DNA of 64,000 bases, taken from Blastococcus xanthinilyticus (GTDB lineage: Bacteria > Actinomycetota > Actinomycetes > Mycobacteriales > Geodermatophilaceae). The notes beneath the pieces were generated by a model that was given only the letters and a program-made list of their open reading frames with translations, did not search any database and was not told where the DNA came from. The translations under genes and the position numbers were made by a program. The first letter of the stretch is position 1. Each line of letters begins with the position of its first letter. Shown here in pieces: positions 55,320 through 63,826 of the stretch. The DNA is taken from the NCBI RefSeq assembly GCF_008124835.1, contig NZ_VNHW01000009.1, positions 124,001-188,000 of the forward strand, written 5' to 3'.

Positions 55320-55870
55320 TGGAGCTCGACGACGTCCTGCCGCGGCCCGAGCACGTCACCCGGCAGGCGCGGTTCGTCGCCGCGCCGCCGGCGGTGGTGT
55401 GGGAGGCGCTGCACGACGTCCGGCTGTCGGTGCTGCCGGTGACGCTGGCGCTGAGCGCCGTCCGGTTCCTCCCGGTGGTGCTGTCCGGCCGGGGGGTGGG
55501 TCAGCTGCACGACCGGCCGTTCCTCGATGCGCTGCCGGTGCCGCTGCTGGCGTCGGACCCGCCGTCGGCGGTGGTCTTCGGTGGCGCGCTGCAGGCCTGG
55601 CGGCCGACCGGTGGGGACGACGGCCCGGCCCTGGACGCCGAGCAGTTCCGCCGGTTCACCCAGCGCGGCTGGGTCATGGCCGCGATGGACTTCCGGCTGA
55701 CCCCGCGCGGCAACGGGACGGAGCTCTCCTCGGAGACACGGGTGATGTCGACCGACGCGGAGACCCGGCGCCGCTTCGACCGCTACTGGCGGCTGGTGCG
55801 ACCGGGCAGCTCGGCGATCCGCTGGGAGGTGCTCACCGCGGTGGAGCTCCGCGCCACCGGCCGGCTCTGA
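55319..55870 (+). CDS. SRPBCC-like hypothetical protein
   Basis: 183 residues. RQARFVAAPPAVVWEALHDVRL at the N-terminus and the C-terminal FRLTPRGNGTELSSETRVMSTDAETRRRFDRYWRLVRPGSSAIR suggest a Bet v1-like ligand-binding fold. ATG at 55319 overlaps the preceding stop by one base. Function unknown. Possibly acts with the hydrolase; the coupling suggests this but not more. Confidence 0.75.
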   Translation: MELDDVLPRPEHVTRQARFVAAPPAVVWEALHDVRLSVLPVTLALSAVRFLPVVLSGRGVGQLHDRPFLDALPVPLLASDPPSAVVFGGALQAWRPTGGDDGPALDAEQFRRFTQRGWVMAAMDFRLTPRGNGTELSSETRVMSTDAETRRRFDRYWRLVRPGSSAIRWEVLTAVELRATGRL

Positions 55871-55874
55871 GCGG

Positions 55875-56543
55875 TCAAAGGGGCGCCGGCTCCGACTGTC
55901 GCAGCCGGGCCGCGACCTCCCCCAGCGCCGGCCCGCTGAGCCCGTCGAGCCCCGCCGCTCGGCCCGTGGCGAGCAGCAGCAGGTCGCCGGTCGCCCCCCA
56001 CGCCGCGGGGCCGCCCGTGCCGGCCGACCAGTCCGCGTCGGTGGCGACCAGCCGGAGCCCGGTGAACCGTTTGTCCGGGCGGCCGTAGAAGCCGTTCGCC
56101 CACACGTGCTCCAGCGCCGGCAGCGCGCGCTCGGGCCGCATCTCCCGGTGCCGCCCCAGCGGGCGGGCGATGTCCTGCCCGTGGACGAGGATGTCGGTCA
56201 GCGGGTCCAGCGGTCCGCTGAGCGGCACCCGGTGGTCGACCGCGGCGGTGGCCCGGAGCAGCGCGACCAGCTCGGCCGGGGAGTGCTCGGCCGACAGCTC
56301 CCGCGCCCACTCCGCCTCCGCCCGGTCGAGGCTGCCCCGGGCGAGGACGACGTGGGCGAGCGTCGCCCGCAGGGTCTGCCGGTGCGCCAGCGTGAGGTGG
56401 GCGAGTACGTCGTGCACGGTCCACTCCGTGCAGAGCGACCGCACCTGCCAGTCGGAGTCGTCGAGGGTCTCGAGGAAGTCGCACAGGTCGTGACGCTCGG
56501 CGGCGACGTCGGCGAGCATCCCGACCCGGGGTCGTCTGGGCAT
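55875..56543 (-). CDS. maleylpyruvate isomerase N-terminal (MDMPI) domain protein, mycothiol-dependent enzyme type
   Basis: 222 residues. The DinB-like helical N-terminal domain has WQVRSLCTEWTVHDVLAHLTLAHR, the MDMPI signature, with the metal-binding His in DVLAHL and further histidine in VHGQDI. Family enzymes use mycothiol as cofactor. Known actinobacterial marker; substrate unknown. The ATG at 56541-56543 is used. It converges with the SRPBCC-like gene, 4-bp gap. Confidence 0.85.
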   Translation of the reverse strand: MPRRPRVGMLADVAAERHDLCDFLETLDDSDWQVRSLCTEWTVHDVLAHLTLAHRQTLRATLAHVVLARGSLDRAEAEWARELSAEHSPAELVALLRATAAVDHRVPLSGPLDPLTDILVHGQDIARPLGRHREMRPERALPALEHVWANGFYGRPDKRFTGLRLVATDADWSAGTGGPAAWGATGDLLLLATGRAAGLDGLSGPALGEVAARLRQSEPAPL

Positions 56544-56604
56544 GGTGGTCCTCCGGTACGCGGTGTCGGAGGAGGAGACCGGCGGGACGCGCGGAACTGA
56601 GCGG

Positions 56605-57537
56605 TCAGCGCGCGGCGGCGACGTCGAGCAGGACGTCGGTCTCGCGCTGGGAGACCGCCCACAGCTCGTCGATCCGGCGCTGCAGGTCCCACCGCCGCAG
56701 CAGCGGGCGCCGGACGGCGGGGCCGCTGGAGCCGTACCGCGGCGCGTAGAGCTCCCCGCCCCGGGCGTGCGGATCGGTGGCGGCGCGCAGCTGCGGGCGG
56801 GCGCCCTCGTTCGGCGTCATGCCGTTGCGCTGGGCCAGCACCTCGGAGATCGCGCCCAGCCACCCCGCCCCGCCCTCGCGGACCGTGCGCGCCTGCAGGT
56901 CGGTGTTCGACAGCCCGGGGTGCGCCAGCAGGCTGGCCGCCGCGACGCCGACACGGTCGAACCGCTGCTGCAGGCCGAGGCCGAAGTGGTAGTTGGCCCA
57001 CTTGGCGCGGGCGTAGGCGCGCCAGGGCCCGTAGCCGCGGGTCAGGTGCGGGTCGGCCGGGTGCACCGGGCCGCCGGCGAACCGGGCCACGGAGGTGACG
57101 GTGACGACGCGGGCGGCCTCGGCGCGCAGCAGGGCCGGCAGCAGGTGCGCGGTGAGCGCGAAGTGGCCGAGGTGGTCGACGCCGAACTGCTGCTCGAAGC
57201 CGTCGTCGGTGCTCCGCCGCGGCATCGCCATCAGCCCGGCGTTGTTCAGCAGCAGGTCGACGCGCTCGTGGGCGGCCTGGATCGCCTCCGCCGCCCGGGC
57301 CACCGAGGCCAGCGACCCGAGGTCGAGCGGCACGATCTCCGTCGACGCGTCCGGGTTGCGCTCGTGGATGCGGGCCTCCGCCGCGCGCGCCTTGTCCTGG
57401 TCGCGGGCGGCGAGCACGACGTGCGCCCCGGCGCGGGCCAGCTCGTGCGCGCTGACCAGCCCGAGCCCGCCGTTCCCGCCGGTGATCACCGCGACGCGGC
57501 CGGTCTGGTCCGGGATGTCCTGCGGGGTCCACGCCAT
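56605..57537 (-). CDS. short-chain dehydrogenase (retinol dehydrogenase-like)
   Basis: 310 residues. VAVITGGNGGLGLVSAHELARAG is the NAD(P) motif, LLNNAGLM the structural motif, VTSVARF the serine region, and YARAKWANYHFGLGLQQ supplies catalytic Tyr-x3-Lys. HPGLSNTDLQ follows, as in retinol dehydrogenase/WWOX-like SDRs. The ATG at 57535-57537 is preferred to upstream starts that would run into the 20-bp hairpin. Substrate unknown. Confidence 0.92.
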   Translation of the reverse strand: MAWTPQDIPDQTGRVAVITGGNGGLGLVSAHELARAGAHVVLAARDQDKARAAEARIHERNPDASTEIVPLDLGSLASVARAAEAIQAAHERVDLLLNNAGLMAMPRRSTDDGFEQQFGVDHLGHFALTAHLLPALLRAEAARVVTVTSVARFAGGPVHPADPHLTRGYGPWRAYARAKWANYHFGLGLQQRFDRVGVAAASLLAHPGLSNTDLQARTVREGGAGWLGAISEVLAQRNGMTPNEGARPQLRAATDPHARGGELYAPRYGSSGPAVRRPLLRRWDLQRRIDELWAVSQRETDVLLDVAAAR

Positions 57538-57580
57538 GGCGGCCAGTCTGGGGGGCGCGTCGTCGTCCCGCCCCGGCGGC

Positions 57581-57629
57581 TGTGCACGAACGGGTGCCTC
57601 GCACCCCGGGAGGCACCCGTTCGTGCACA
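57581..57629. terminator. perfect 20-bp hairpin between HxlR and SDR genes
   Basis: 57581-57600 and 57610-57629 are exact reverse complements with a 9-nt loop; each arm includes TGTGCACGAACG or its complement. On the minus strand it lies 5 nt after the HxlR stop, fitting a terminator. It shares TTCGTGCACG with the repeats at 48378-48430. Confidence 0.75.
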
Positions 57630-57634
57630 TCCGG

Positions 57635-58102
57635 TCAGCGCGGCAGCGGACCGTGCCCCGGCTGGCTCCCGTCGGGCACGTGCCGCTCGATCCCCCGGCC
57701 GACCCGCTCGCCGCACACGTCGCAGACCCACGAGGCGGAGATGCGGTGCCCGGAGTGGTGCAGCTCGACGGGTGGGGTGTCGGCGACGTGGCGGTCGCCC
57801 CACTGCATGAGCGCCTGCAGCACGGGGAGGAGGTCGCGCCCGGCCCGCGTGAGGTGGTAGTCCGACCGCGGCGGGTTCTGGCTGTACTCCCGCCGCTCCA
57901 GGACGCCGGCGTCGACGAGTTCGCCCAGCCGGGCGGCCAGCCGCTCCCGGGGCGCGCCGGTGCCCCGCAGGATCTCGCTGAACCGGTGTGCCCCCAGCGA
58001 CACCTCGCGGACGACGAGCAGCGCCCACCGGTCGCCGACGACGTCGAGCGCGCCGGCGATGGAGCAGCGGCGCCCCGGGAGGTCGTCGAGTCGAGTCGTC
58101 AT
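57635..58102 (-). CDS. HxlR-family transcriptional regulator
   Basis: 155 residues. RRCSIAGALDVVGDRWALLVVREV and FSEILRGTGAPRERLAARLGELVDAGVLERREY form the HxlR winged helix. The C-terminal tail has WVCDVCGERVG (CxxC), an uncommon zinc- or redox-like extension. The ATG at 58100-58102 follows CTGGAGGC. It diverges from the acyl-CoA thioesterase gene with two identical operator-like palindromes between them. Confidence 0.92.
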   Translation of the reverse strand: MTTRLDDLPGRRCSIAGALDVVGDRWALLVVREVSLGAHRFSEILRGTGAPRERLAARLGELVDAGVLERREYSQNPPRSDYHLTRAGRDLLPVLQALMQWGDRHVADTPPVELHHSGHRISASWVCDVCGERVGRGIERHVPDGSQPGHGPLPR

Positions 58103-58109
58103 GCCTCCA

Positions 58110-58126
58110 GGTTCGCATACCGAACC
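58110..58126. promoter_or_regulatory. HxlR-type operator 1
   Basis: GGTTCG-N5-CGAACC, a perfect 6-5-6 palindrome, 7 bp upstream of the HxlR start codon, so it overlaps the ribosome binding site region. Binding would autorepress the regulator. Confidence 0.7.
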
Positions 58127-58151
58127 GACTCGGGTACGGTCCCGACCAGTC

Positions 58152-58168
58152 GGTTCGGATGTCGAACC
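58152..58168. promoter_or_regulatory. HxlR-type operator 2
   Basis: Second copy of GGTTCG-N5-CGAACC, centred 42 bp (about four helical turns) from operator 1, in front of the thioesterase gene. The sequences just inside both sites (CGACT and AGTCG) are also complementary, giving an overall inverted arrangement. Confidence 0.7.
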
Positions 58169-58219
58169 ACCAACCGGACGGGAGCCGCCCGTGCGCGCTC
58201 CCGCCGAACAGGGGACGCC

Positions 58220-58966
58220 ATGACCCTCGCCACCGGACGCCGGCTGGTCTTCGACCCCAGCTGGCGGTCGTTCACCCACACGCAGGGCGGCCTGCTCGTC
58301 GGGCACCTGCTCGACGCCGCCGCCGACCTGGCCGGGGCTCCGCCGCGCGCGGTGACCGCACACCTGCTCGGCGGGGTCGCCGCCGCGACCGAGGTCGTGG
58401 TGAGCGCGACCGCCGACCGGGCCGGGCGCACCGGGAGCGTCCGCAGCGAGCTGCGCCAGGACGGCGAGCTGCGCGCGGTCGCCCAGACCCTCACCCTGGC
58501 CCGCCCGGTGTCCCCGGGCATCGAGCACTGGGCGCCGGTGGAGCTGCCGCGGGTCGGCGACGGCGTCCCGTTCGAGCTGCCGCGGGAGTACGTGCCGGTC
58601 GCCGAGCACACCGAGATCCGGGCGCTCGGTGCCGCCCGCCCGCTCGCCGGGGGTGCCGAGCCGCGGCTGCACGCGTGGGTGCGCATCCGGGGCGCGGAGC
58701 TGGCGCCGCTGGTGCAGCTCGGGGTGCTGCTCGACGCGCTCCCGCCGTCGCTGTTCGCCGTCCGGACGCTGCCGGCCACCATGCCGACGGTCGAGCTCAC
58801 CGCGCACCTGGCCGGCCCGGTGCCGGAGACCGGCGCGTGGGTGCGGGTCGACCAGCGCACGACCTGGGCCGACGCCGACATCGCGGTGGACGAGGTCGAG
58901 CTCCGGGCCGCGGACGGCTCGCTGGTGGCGCGGGGCCGGCAGACCCGGCGACTGCCGCCCAGCTGA
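58220..58966 (+). CDS. acyl-CoA thioesterase-like (double hotdog) protein
   Basis: 248 residues. The TesB/4HBT-like pattern is present: FTHTQGGLLVGHLLDAAADLAG at the N-terminus and, in the second half, LHAWVRIRG and VRVDQRTTWADADIAVDEVELRAADGSLVARGRQTRRLP. These enzymes hydrolyse acyl-CoA. The ATG at 58220 follows AGGGGACGCC. It is the likely target of the HxlR regulator encoded divergently. Confidence 0.85.
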   Translation: MTLATGRRLVFDPSWRSFTHTQGGLLVGHLLDAAADLAGAPPRAVTAHLLGGVAAATEVVVSATADRAGRTGSVRSELRQDGELRAVAQTLTLARPVSPGIEHWAPVELPRVGDGVPFELPREYVPVAEHTEIRALGAARPLAGGAEPRLHAWVRIRGAELAPLVQLGVLLDALPPSLFAVRTLPATMPTVELTAHLAGPVPETGAWVRVDQRTTWADADIAVDEVELRAADGSLVARGRQTRRLPPS

Positions 58967-58982
58967 GGCACCTGCGGCTGCG

Positions 58983-61184
58983 TCAGCTCCGGACGGGGAC
59001 CGGCTCCTCCACCGGGCGGACCGGCTCGCGCTGCTCGAGCGCGGCGCCCTCGATGTCCACGTCGGGCAGCGCCCGGTCCAGCCAGCGCGGCAGCCACCAG
59101 GCGGCCCTGCCCAGCAGGGTCATGACCGCCGGCACCAGCGCCATCCGGACGACGAACGCGTCGACCAGGACGCCGAACGCCAGCGCGAAGCCGATGCTCT
59201 TGATGGTCGCGTCGTGGCCGAGGATGAACCCGCCGAACACCGAGCCCATGATCAGCGCGGCCGCTGTCACCACGCGGGCGCCGTGCCGGAAGCCGCCGAT
59301 CACGGCGTCGGTCGGCTCGGCCCCGTGCACGTGCTCCTCCCGCATCCGGCTGACGAGGAACACCTCGTAGTCCATCGCGAGCCCGAACAGCAGGCCGATG
59401 AGCAGGATCGGCAGGAAGCTCAGCACCGGCCCGGTCTGCTCGACACCGAGCAGGTCGGCCAGCCAGCCCCACTGGAACACCGCGACCAGGGCGCCGAACG
59501 TGGCGGCCAGGCTGAGCAGGAAGCCCAGCGTCGCCTTGACCGGCACCAGGATCGACCGGAACGCGAGCATCAGCAGCAGGAACGCCAGGCCGACGACGAC
59601 GGCGAGGAACACCGGCAGCGCGTCGGTGAGCTTCTCGGACACGTCGATGCCCAGGGCGGTGTTGCCGGTGACCGCCAGCTCCGAGCCGGTCTCCTCGGTC
59701 AGCCCGGGGCGCAGGTCGCGGATGTCGCCGACCAGCTCCTCGGTGGCGGCCGCGGTCGGCCCCTCGGCCGGGACGACGGTCAGGATGGCGGTGTCGCCGG
59801 CCTGGTTCGGGATCGGGGGTGCGACCGCGGCGACGCCGTCCAGCTCGCCGACGGCGGCGGCGGTCGCGGCGAACGCGGCCGGGGCGTCGCCGGCGTCCGT
59901 GGCGTCGATCAGCACGGTGAGCGGGCCGTTGAAGCCGGGGCCGAAGCCCTCGGCGAGCAGGTCGTAGGCCTGCCGCTGGGTGGTCTCCTCGCCCAGGTCG
60001 CCCTCCGAGGGCAGGCCGAGCCGCAGGTCCAGCGCCGGCACGGCGACGATGCCGAGCCCCACCACGGTGGCGAGCAGGACGGCGACCGGGCGGCGGGTCA
60101 CGGTGCGCGCCCAGCGGGTGCCCGCGGAGTCCCGGCCCGCCAGCTCGGCCTGCCGGCGGCGCAGCCCGGGCACCGCCCAGCGGTCGAACCGGTCGCCGGC
60201 GAAGCCGAGCAGCGCGGGGACCAGGGTGAGCGCGACCAGGACGGCGACGCCCACCATGCCGGCGGCGACCAGGCCCATGGTCGTGAGGAACGGGATGCCG
60301 ACGACGGTCAGCCCGGCGAGGGCGATCATCACCGTGAGGCCGGCGAAGACGACGGCGCTGCCCGCGGTGCCGACGGCCCGGCCGGCGGACTCCCGCGCCG
60401 GCATGCCGGTGGCCAGCTGCTCCTTGTGCCGGATGCTGATGAACAGCGCGTAGTCGATGCCGACGGCCAGGCCGATCATCAGGCCGAGCGTCGGGGTGGT
60501 GCTGGTCAGGTCGACGACGGCGGACAGCGCGAGCACGCCGGCCATCCCGGCGCCGACGCCGATCAGCGCGGTGAGCAGGGGCAGCCCGGCGGCCAGCAGC
60601 GACCCGAAGGTGATCGCGAGGACGACGAGCGCGACGAGGACGCCGATCGCCTCGGCGGCGCTCTGCCCCGGGATCGCCTGGGTGGCCTCGCCGCCGAGCT
60701 CGACCCGCAGCCCGGCGTCCTCCGCCCCGTCGGCGACGTCGAGGAGCTCGGCGCGGGCGGCGTCGGTGATCTCGTCGACCTGCACGCCGTAGCTGACGGT
60801 GGCGTAGGCGACCGAGCCGTCGGGGGAGACGGCCTGGGTCTGGAACGGGTCGGCGACCGCGGCGACCTGCTCCGCCTCGGCCGCCGCGGCGACGGCCTGC
60901 TGGATCGCCTCGGTGAGCTCGGGATCGGTGACCGCGGCGCCCTCGGGGGCGGCGAACACGATGCGGGCGGTGGCGCCGCCGGCCGCGCCGCCGGGAAAGC
61001 GCTCCTGGAGCGTCTCCAGCGCGGTGACCGACTCGACGCCGGGGATGGTGAGCTGCGCGTCGGCGTCGCGGCTGAAGGCGCCGGCCAGTCCGCCGAGGAC
61101 GACCAGCGCCAGCACCCAGGAGATCAGGACGGTCCAGCGGCGGGAGAAGGCCCAGCGTCCGAGACGGTGGAGGAGGACGGCCAC
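58983..61184 (-). CDS. MMPL-family RND-type transporter
   Basis: 733 residues with two repeats of the MMPL domain, each having one hydrophobic segment, a large extracytoplasmic domain and five more segments (about 12 TMs). GLAVGIDYALFISIRHKEQL and FGLAMDYEVFLVSRMREEHV carry the GIDYALF/MDYEVFL motifs expected for the proton relay in MmpL proteins. It exports lipids or drugs. The GTG at 61182-61184 starts MAVLLHRLGRWAF. It lies divergent from a TetR gene with palindromic operators in between. Confidence 0.93.
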   Translation of the reverse strand: MAVLLHRLGRWAFSRRWTVLISWVLALVVLGGLAGAFSRDADAQLTIPGVESVTALETLQERFPGGAAGGATARIVFAAPEGAAVTDPELTEAIQQAVAAAAEAEQVAAVADPFQTQAVSPDGSVAYATVSYGVQVDEITDAARAELLDVADGAEDAGLRVELGGEATQAIPGQSAAEAIGVLVALVVLAITFGSLLAAGLPLLTALIGVGAGMAGVLALSAVVDLTSTTPTLGLMIGLAVGIDYALFISIRHKEQLATGMPARESAGRAVGTAGSAVVFAGLTVMIALAGLTVVGIPFLTTMGLVAAGMVGVAVLVALTLVPALLGFAGDRFDRWAVPGLRRRQAELAGRDSAGTRWARTVTRRPVAVLLATVVGLGIVAVPALDLRLGLPSEGDLGEETTQRQAYDLLAEGFGPGFNGPLTVLIDATDAGDAPAAFAATAAAVGELDGVAAVAPPIPNQAGDTAILTVVPAEGPTAAATEELVGDIRDLRPGLTEETGSELAVTGNTALGIDVSEKLTDALPVFLAVVVGLAFLLLMLAFRSILVPVKATLGFLLSLAATFGALVAVFQWGWLADLLGVEQTGPVLSFLPILLIGLLFGLAMDYEVFLVSRMREEHVHGAEPTDAVIGGFRHGARVVTAAALIMGSVFGGFILGHDATIKSIGFALAFGVLVDAFVVRMALVPAVMTLLGRAAWWLPRWLDRALPDVDIEGAALEQREPVRPVEEPVPVRS

Positions 61185-61229
61185 GAGTGCGCTCCGGGGG
61201 TCGAGGGCGTGCCGGCGACGCTGAGCCGC

Positions 61230-61245
61230 CTAGCCGATCGGCAAG
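61230..61245. promoter_or_regulatory. TetR-type operator, site 2 (imperfect)
   Basis: CTAGCCGATCGGCAAG differs at one half-site position from the perfect palindrome at 61253-61268, 23 bp away. Confidence 0.6.
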
Positions 61246-61252
61246 CATGCTA

Positions 61253-61268
61253 CTAGCCGATCGGCTAG
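61253..61268. promoter_or_regulatory. TetR-type operator, site 1 (perfect)
   Basis: CTAGCCGATCGGCTAG is a perfect 16-bp palindrome between the divergent MMPL and TetR genes, typical of TetR autoregulated exporter loci. Confidence 0.75.
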
Positions 61269-61314
61269 GTGGGAGATGAGGCGCGTCACGTCGGTCGCTG
61301 GCTACGCTGTGCCG

Positions 61315-61941
61315 GTGACGAGCGCGGGAACCGCAGGTAGCGGCCGGTCGGCCGGCGCGCAGCGGGTGCTGGACGCCGCGCTCGAGCTGTTCAGCGAGCA
61401 CGGCTTCGAGGGCACCAGCCTGCAGGACATCGCCGACCGGCTGGGCGTCACGAAGGCCGCCGTCTACTACCACTTCCACACCAAGGACGAGCTCCTGCTG
61501 GCGCTGGTGGAGCCGGCCTTCGACGAGCTGCTGGCGTTGGCGGACTCCGGTCTGCAGGCCCGCCGGCGCGGTGGCCTGGACGTCGCCGGCTACGTGGACT
61601 ACCTGCTGCGCCACCGCCGGGTGGCCGCGTACCTGACTCGCGACCCGACGGCGATGAGCCGGCCCGGGCTCGTGGAGAAGGGCACCCGGATGCGCGAGCA
61701 GGTCGAGGCGATGCTGCTCGGTGGCGACGGCGACGACCTGGGGAACCTCTGGGGCGCGGCGACTCTGCAGGCGCTCGCCGGGGCCCTGCTCGCCGCGCCG
61801 CCGGATGCGTCGGAGGAGTGGCTGCGCGAGGAGCTGACCGAGCTGGGCGCGCACCTGCGCGCCGGCTACCGGAAGGCCGCCCGCCGCCGCGGCGGGAGCG
61901 GGACGGTGCAGCCTCAGACCGGCATGAAGCCGGACCGGTAG
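61315..61941 (+). CDS. TetR-family transcriptional regulator
   Basis: 208 residues. The HTH is RVLDAALELFSEHGFEGTSLQDIADRLGVTKAAVYYHFHTKDELLLALV. The GTG at 61315 was chosen: a -10-like TACGCT (61303-61308) ends just before it, suggesting a leaderless mRNA. A GTG/ATG further upstream (61276) has no spaced ribosome site. Probable repressor of the MMPL transporter. Its end overlaps the convergent response-regulator gene by 28 bp. Confidence 0.92.
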   Translation: MTSAGTAGSGRSAGAQRVLDAALELFSEHGFEGTSLQDIADRLGVTKAAVYYHFHTKDELLLALVEPAFDELLALADSGLQARRRGGLDVAGYVDYLLRHRRVAAYLTRDPTAMSRPGLVEKGTRMREQVEAMLLGGDGDDLGNLWGAATLQALAGALLAAPPDASEEWLREELTELGAHLRAGYRKAARRRGGSGTVQPQTGMKPDR

Positions 61942-62561
61942 GCGAGGACGACCGCCTGGGTGCGGTCCCGCGCCCCGGTCTTGGCCAGGACGGCGGCCAC
62001 GTGGCTGCGCACGGTCTCGACGCCGACGACCAGCCGGTCGGCCATCTCGGCGTTGCTCAGCCCGGCCGCCATCAGCCGGAGGACCTCCTGCTCGCGCGGA
62101 GTCAGGCGGTCCAGCCCGGGGTCGCCGGTGGACCCCGTCGACCGCGCGTGGCGGCGGGCGAGCTCCCGGACGGCGTCGGGGAACAGCAGCGACTCCCCGC
62201 GGGCCACCGTCCGGATGCCGTGCAGCACCTCCTCGGGCGACGACCGCTTGAGCAGGAACCCGTCGGCGCCGGCCGCGAGCGCCTCGAACACGTGGTCGTC
62301 GTTGGCGAACGTGGTGAGCACCAGCACCCGGGCCGCCGAACCCGCGCGGACCAGCGCCCGGGTGGCCGCGATGCCGTCCACCCGCGGCATCCGCACATCC
62401 ATGAGGACGACGTCCGGGGAGGTGCGCCCGACCAGGTCGAGGACCCCGGTGCCGTCGCCCGCCTCCCCGACGACCGCCATGTCCGGCTCGCTCCCGACGA
62501 CCGCGGCCAGCCCCCGGCGGATCAGCGGCTCGTCGTCGACGAGCGCCACCCGCAGCGTCAT
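61914..62561 (-). CDS. NarL/FixJ-family response regulator
   Basis: 215 residues. Receiver domain with VDDEP at the acidic pocket, phosphoacceptor Asp in VVLMDVRMP and Lys in FLLKRSS; C-terminal LuxR HTH with LTPREQEVLRLMAAGLSNAEMADRLVVGVETVRSHVAAVLAKTG. The ATG overlaps the kinase stop (ATGA), so both are made together. Confidence 0.95.
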   Translation of the reverse strand: MTLRVALVDDEPLIRRGLAAVVGSEPDMAVVGEAGDGTGVLDLVGRTSPDVVLMDVRMPRVDGIAATRALVRAGSAARVLVLTTFANDDHVFEALAAGADGFLLKRSSPEEVLHGIRTVARGESLLFPDAVRELARRHARSTGSTGDPGLDRLTPREQEVLRLMAAGLSNAEMADRLVVGVETVRSHVAAVLAKTGARDRTQAVVLAYRSGFMPV

Positions 62562-63826
62562 CGCGCTCCTCCGCGCGCGTGCACCGGCAGCTGCACCTGG
62601 AGCCGCCAGCAGCCGTCGTCCCCGGGGCCCGACTCCAGCCGGCCGCGCAGGTCCCGGACGCGCTCGCCGACGCCGACGAGCCCCCGGCCGCCCCGGTCCT
62701 CGGCCGGCAGAGCGCCCGGGACGGTGTTCACCAGGCGCAGCCGCAGCTCGTCGTCCCCGGCTCGCACCTCGAGCCGGCACGCTGCCCGCGGCGCGTGGCG
62801 GATCACGTTGGTCAGCCCCTCCTGCACGATCCGGTAGGCCTCCCGGGAGACGAGGGCCGGCAGCCCGGGCAGGTCACCGGTGACGTCGGCCGACACCTGC
62901 GCACCGGCCCCGCGGGCGTCGGCGAGCAGTCGCTCCAGGTCGCGGAGGTCGGGTGCCGGGGCGACGTCGTCCGGGGTTCCCTCGTCCTCGCGGAGCAGCC
63001 CGAGCACGTGGTCGAGGTCGACCATGGCCCGCCGGGCGGCGTCCTCGGTGGCGCGGATCGCCTGCTCGGCGGCCGCCGGGTCCCGGACCAGCAGCCGGCG
63101 GGCGGCCCCCGCCTGCACGCTGGCCAGGCTCAGCGCGTGCCCGACGCTGTCGTGCAGCTCGCGGGCCAACCGGTCGCGGCCGGCGAGCAGCGACACCGAC
63201 GCCTCCGCCGCGGCCAGCCGCTCGGCGGCCGGATCGGCGAGCAGTCGCGGGGCGAGCGCGGCCATGGCCCGCCCCAGCAGCTCTCCGCCGGCGAGGCAGA
63301 GCAGCGCGATCCCGGCGGCCAGGGCCAGCCTGGCCGGCGGGGCCTCGGGCGGGGTCAGGCCCGGGAGGAGCGACCCACCCAGCTCGCTCGGGCCCGCCGC
63401 GACGACCGCGGCGGTCGGCACGCCGATGATCAGCAGCGCCCCGGCGAGGGCGCCGGTGGCGACGTGCAGCACGAGCAGGACGGCGCTGCGTCCGCGCTGG
63501 GCGCTGGTCGTGGCCGGACCCGGGCGCTCCTGCGGGCGCCCGGTGAGCAGCCCCGCGACGGCCGCGCCCTCGATGGAGCGGACCTCGGCCAGCGTCCCGA
63601 TCGCGGCGACCGGCGCGGCGAGGACCAGGCCCGCGAGCAGGACGAGGAGCACGACCGGCATCCCGGTGGCCCAGAGCACGGAGACCGGCCAGGCGAGGAC
63701 GACGCCGACGGCCAGGCCGATCGCACCGCCCAGCAGGAGGTAGATCCACCGGTGCAGCGAGCGCCGGATCGCCGGGGTCGCCGTCCCTCGCTGCACCGGT
63801 GCATCCTCGCAGCGGACGGCGCTCAC
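62558..63826 (-). CDS. NarL-type sensor histidine kinase (HisKA_3)
   Basis: 422 residues. About four hydrophobic segments in the N-terminal half (near 18-75 and 105-200), then HisKA_3 dimerisation with phosphoacceptor His in RELHDSVGHALSLASVQAGAA, and the ATPase domain with EGLTNVIRHAP (N box) and RGGRGLVGVGERVRDLRG (G box). It is the partner of the regulator downstream. The GTG at 63824-63826 overlaps the stop of the upstream gene by 4 bp. The sensed signal is unknown. Confidence 0.93.
   Translation of the reverse strand: MSAVRCEDAPVQRGTATPAIRRSLHRWIYLLLGGAIGLAVGVVLAWPVSVLWATGMPVVLLVLLAGLVLAAPVAAIGTLAEVRSIEGAAVAGLLTGRPQERPGPATTSAQRGRSAVLLVLHVATGALAGALLIIGVPTAAVVAAGPSELGGSLLPGLTPPEAPPARLALAAGIALLCLAGGELLGRAMAALAPRLLADPAAERLAAAEASVSLLAGRDRLARELHDSVGHALSLASVQAGAARRLLVRDPAAAEQAIRATEDAARRAMVDLDHVLGLLREDEGTPDDVAPAPDLRDLERLLADARGAGAQVSADVTGDLPGLPALVSREAYRIVQEGLTNVIRHAPRAACRLEVRAGDDELRLRLVNTVPGALPAEDRGGRGLVGVGERVRDLRGRLESGPGDDGCWRLQVQLPVHARGGAR

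Noticed and set aside
58099-61854. Very long minus-strand frame (over 1200 codons) across the MMPL, thioesterase and TetR genes
   Set aside because: It is a shadow: the MMPL protein in another frame has all family motifs, and this frame translates to Arg/Gly/Pro-rich noise without motifs.
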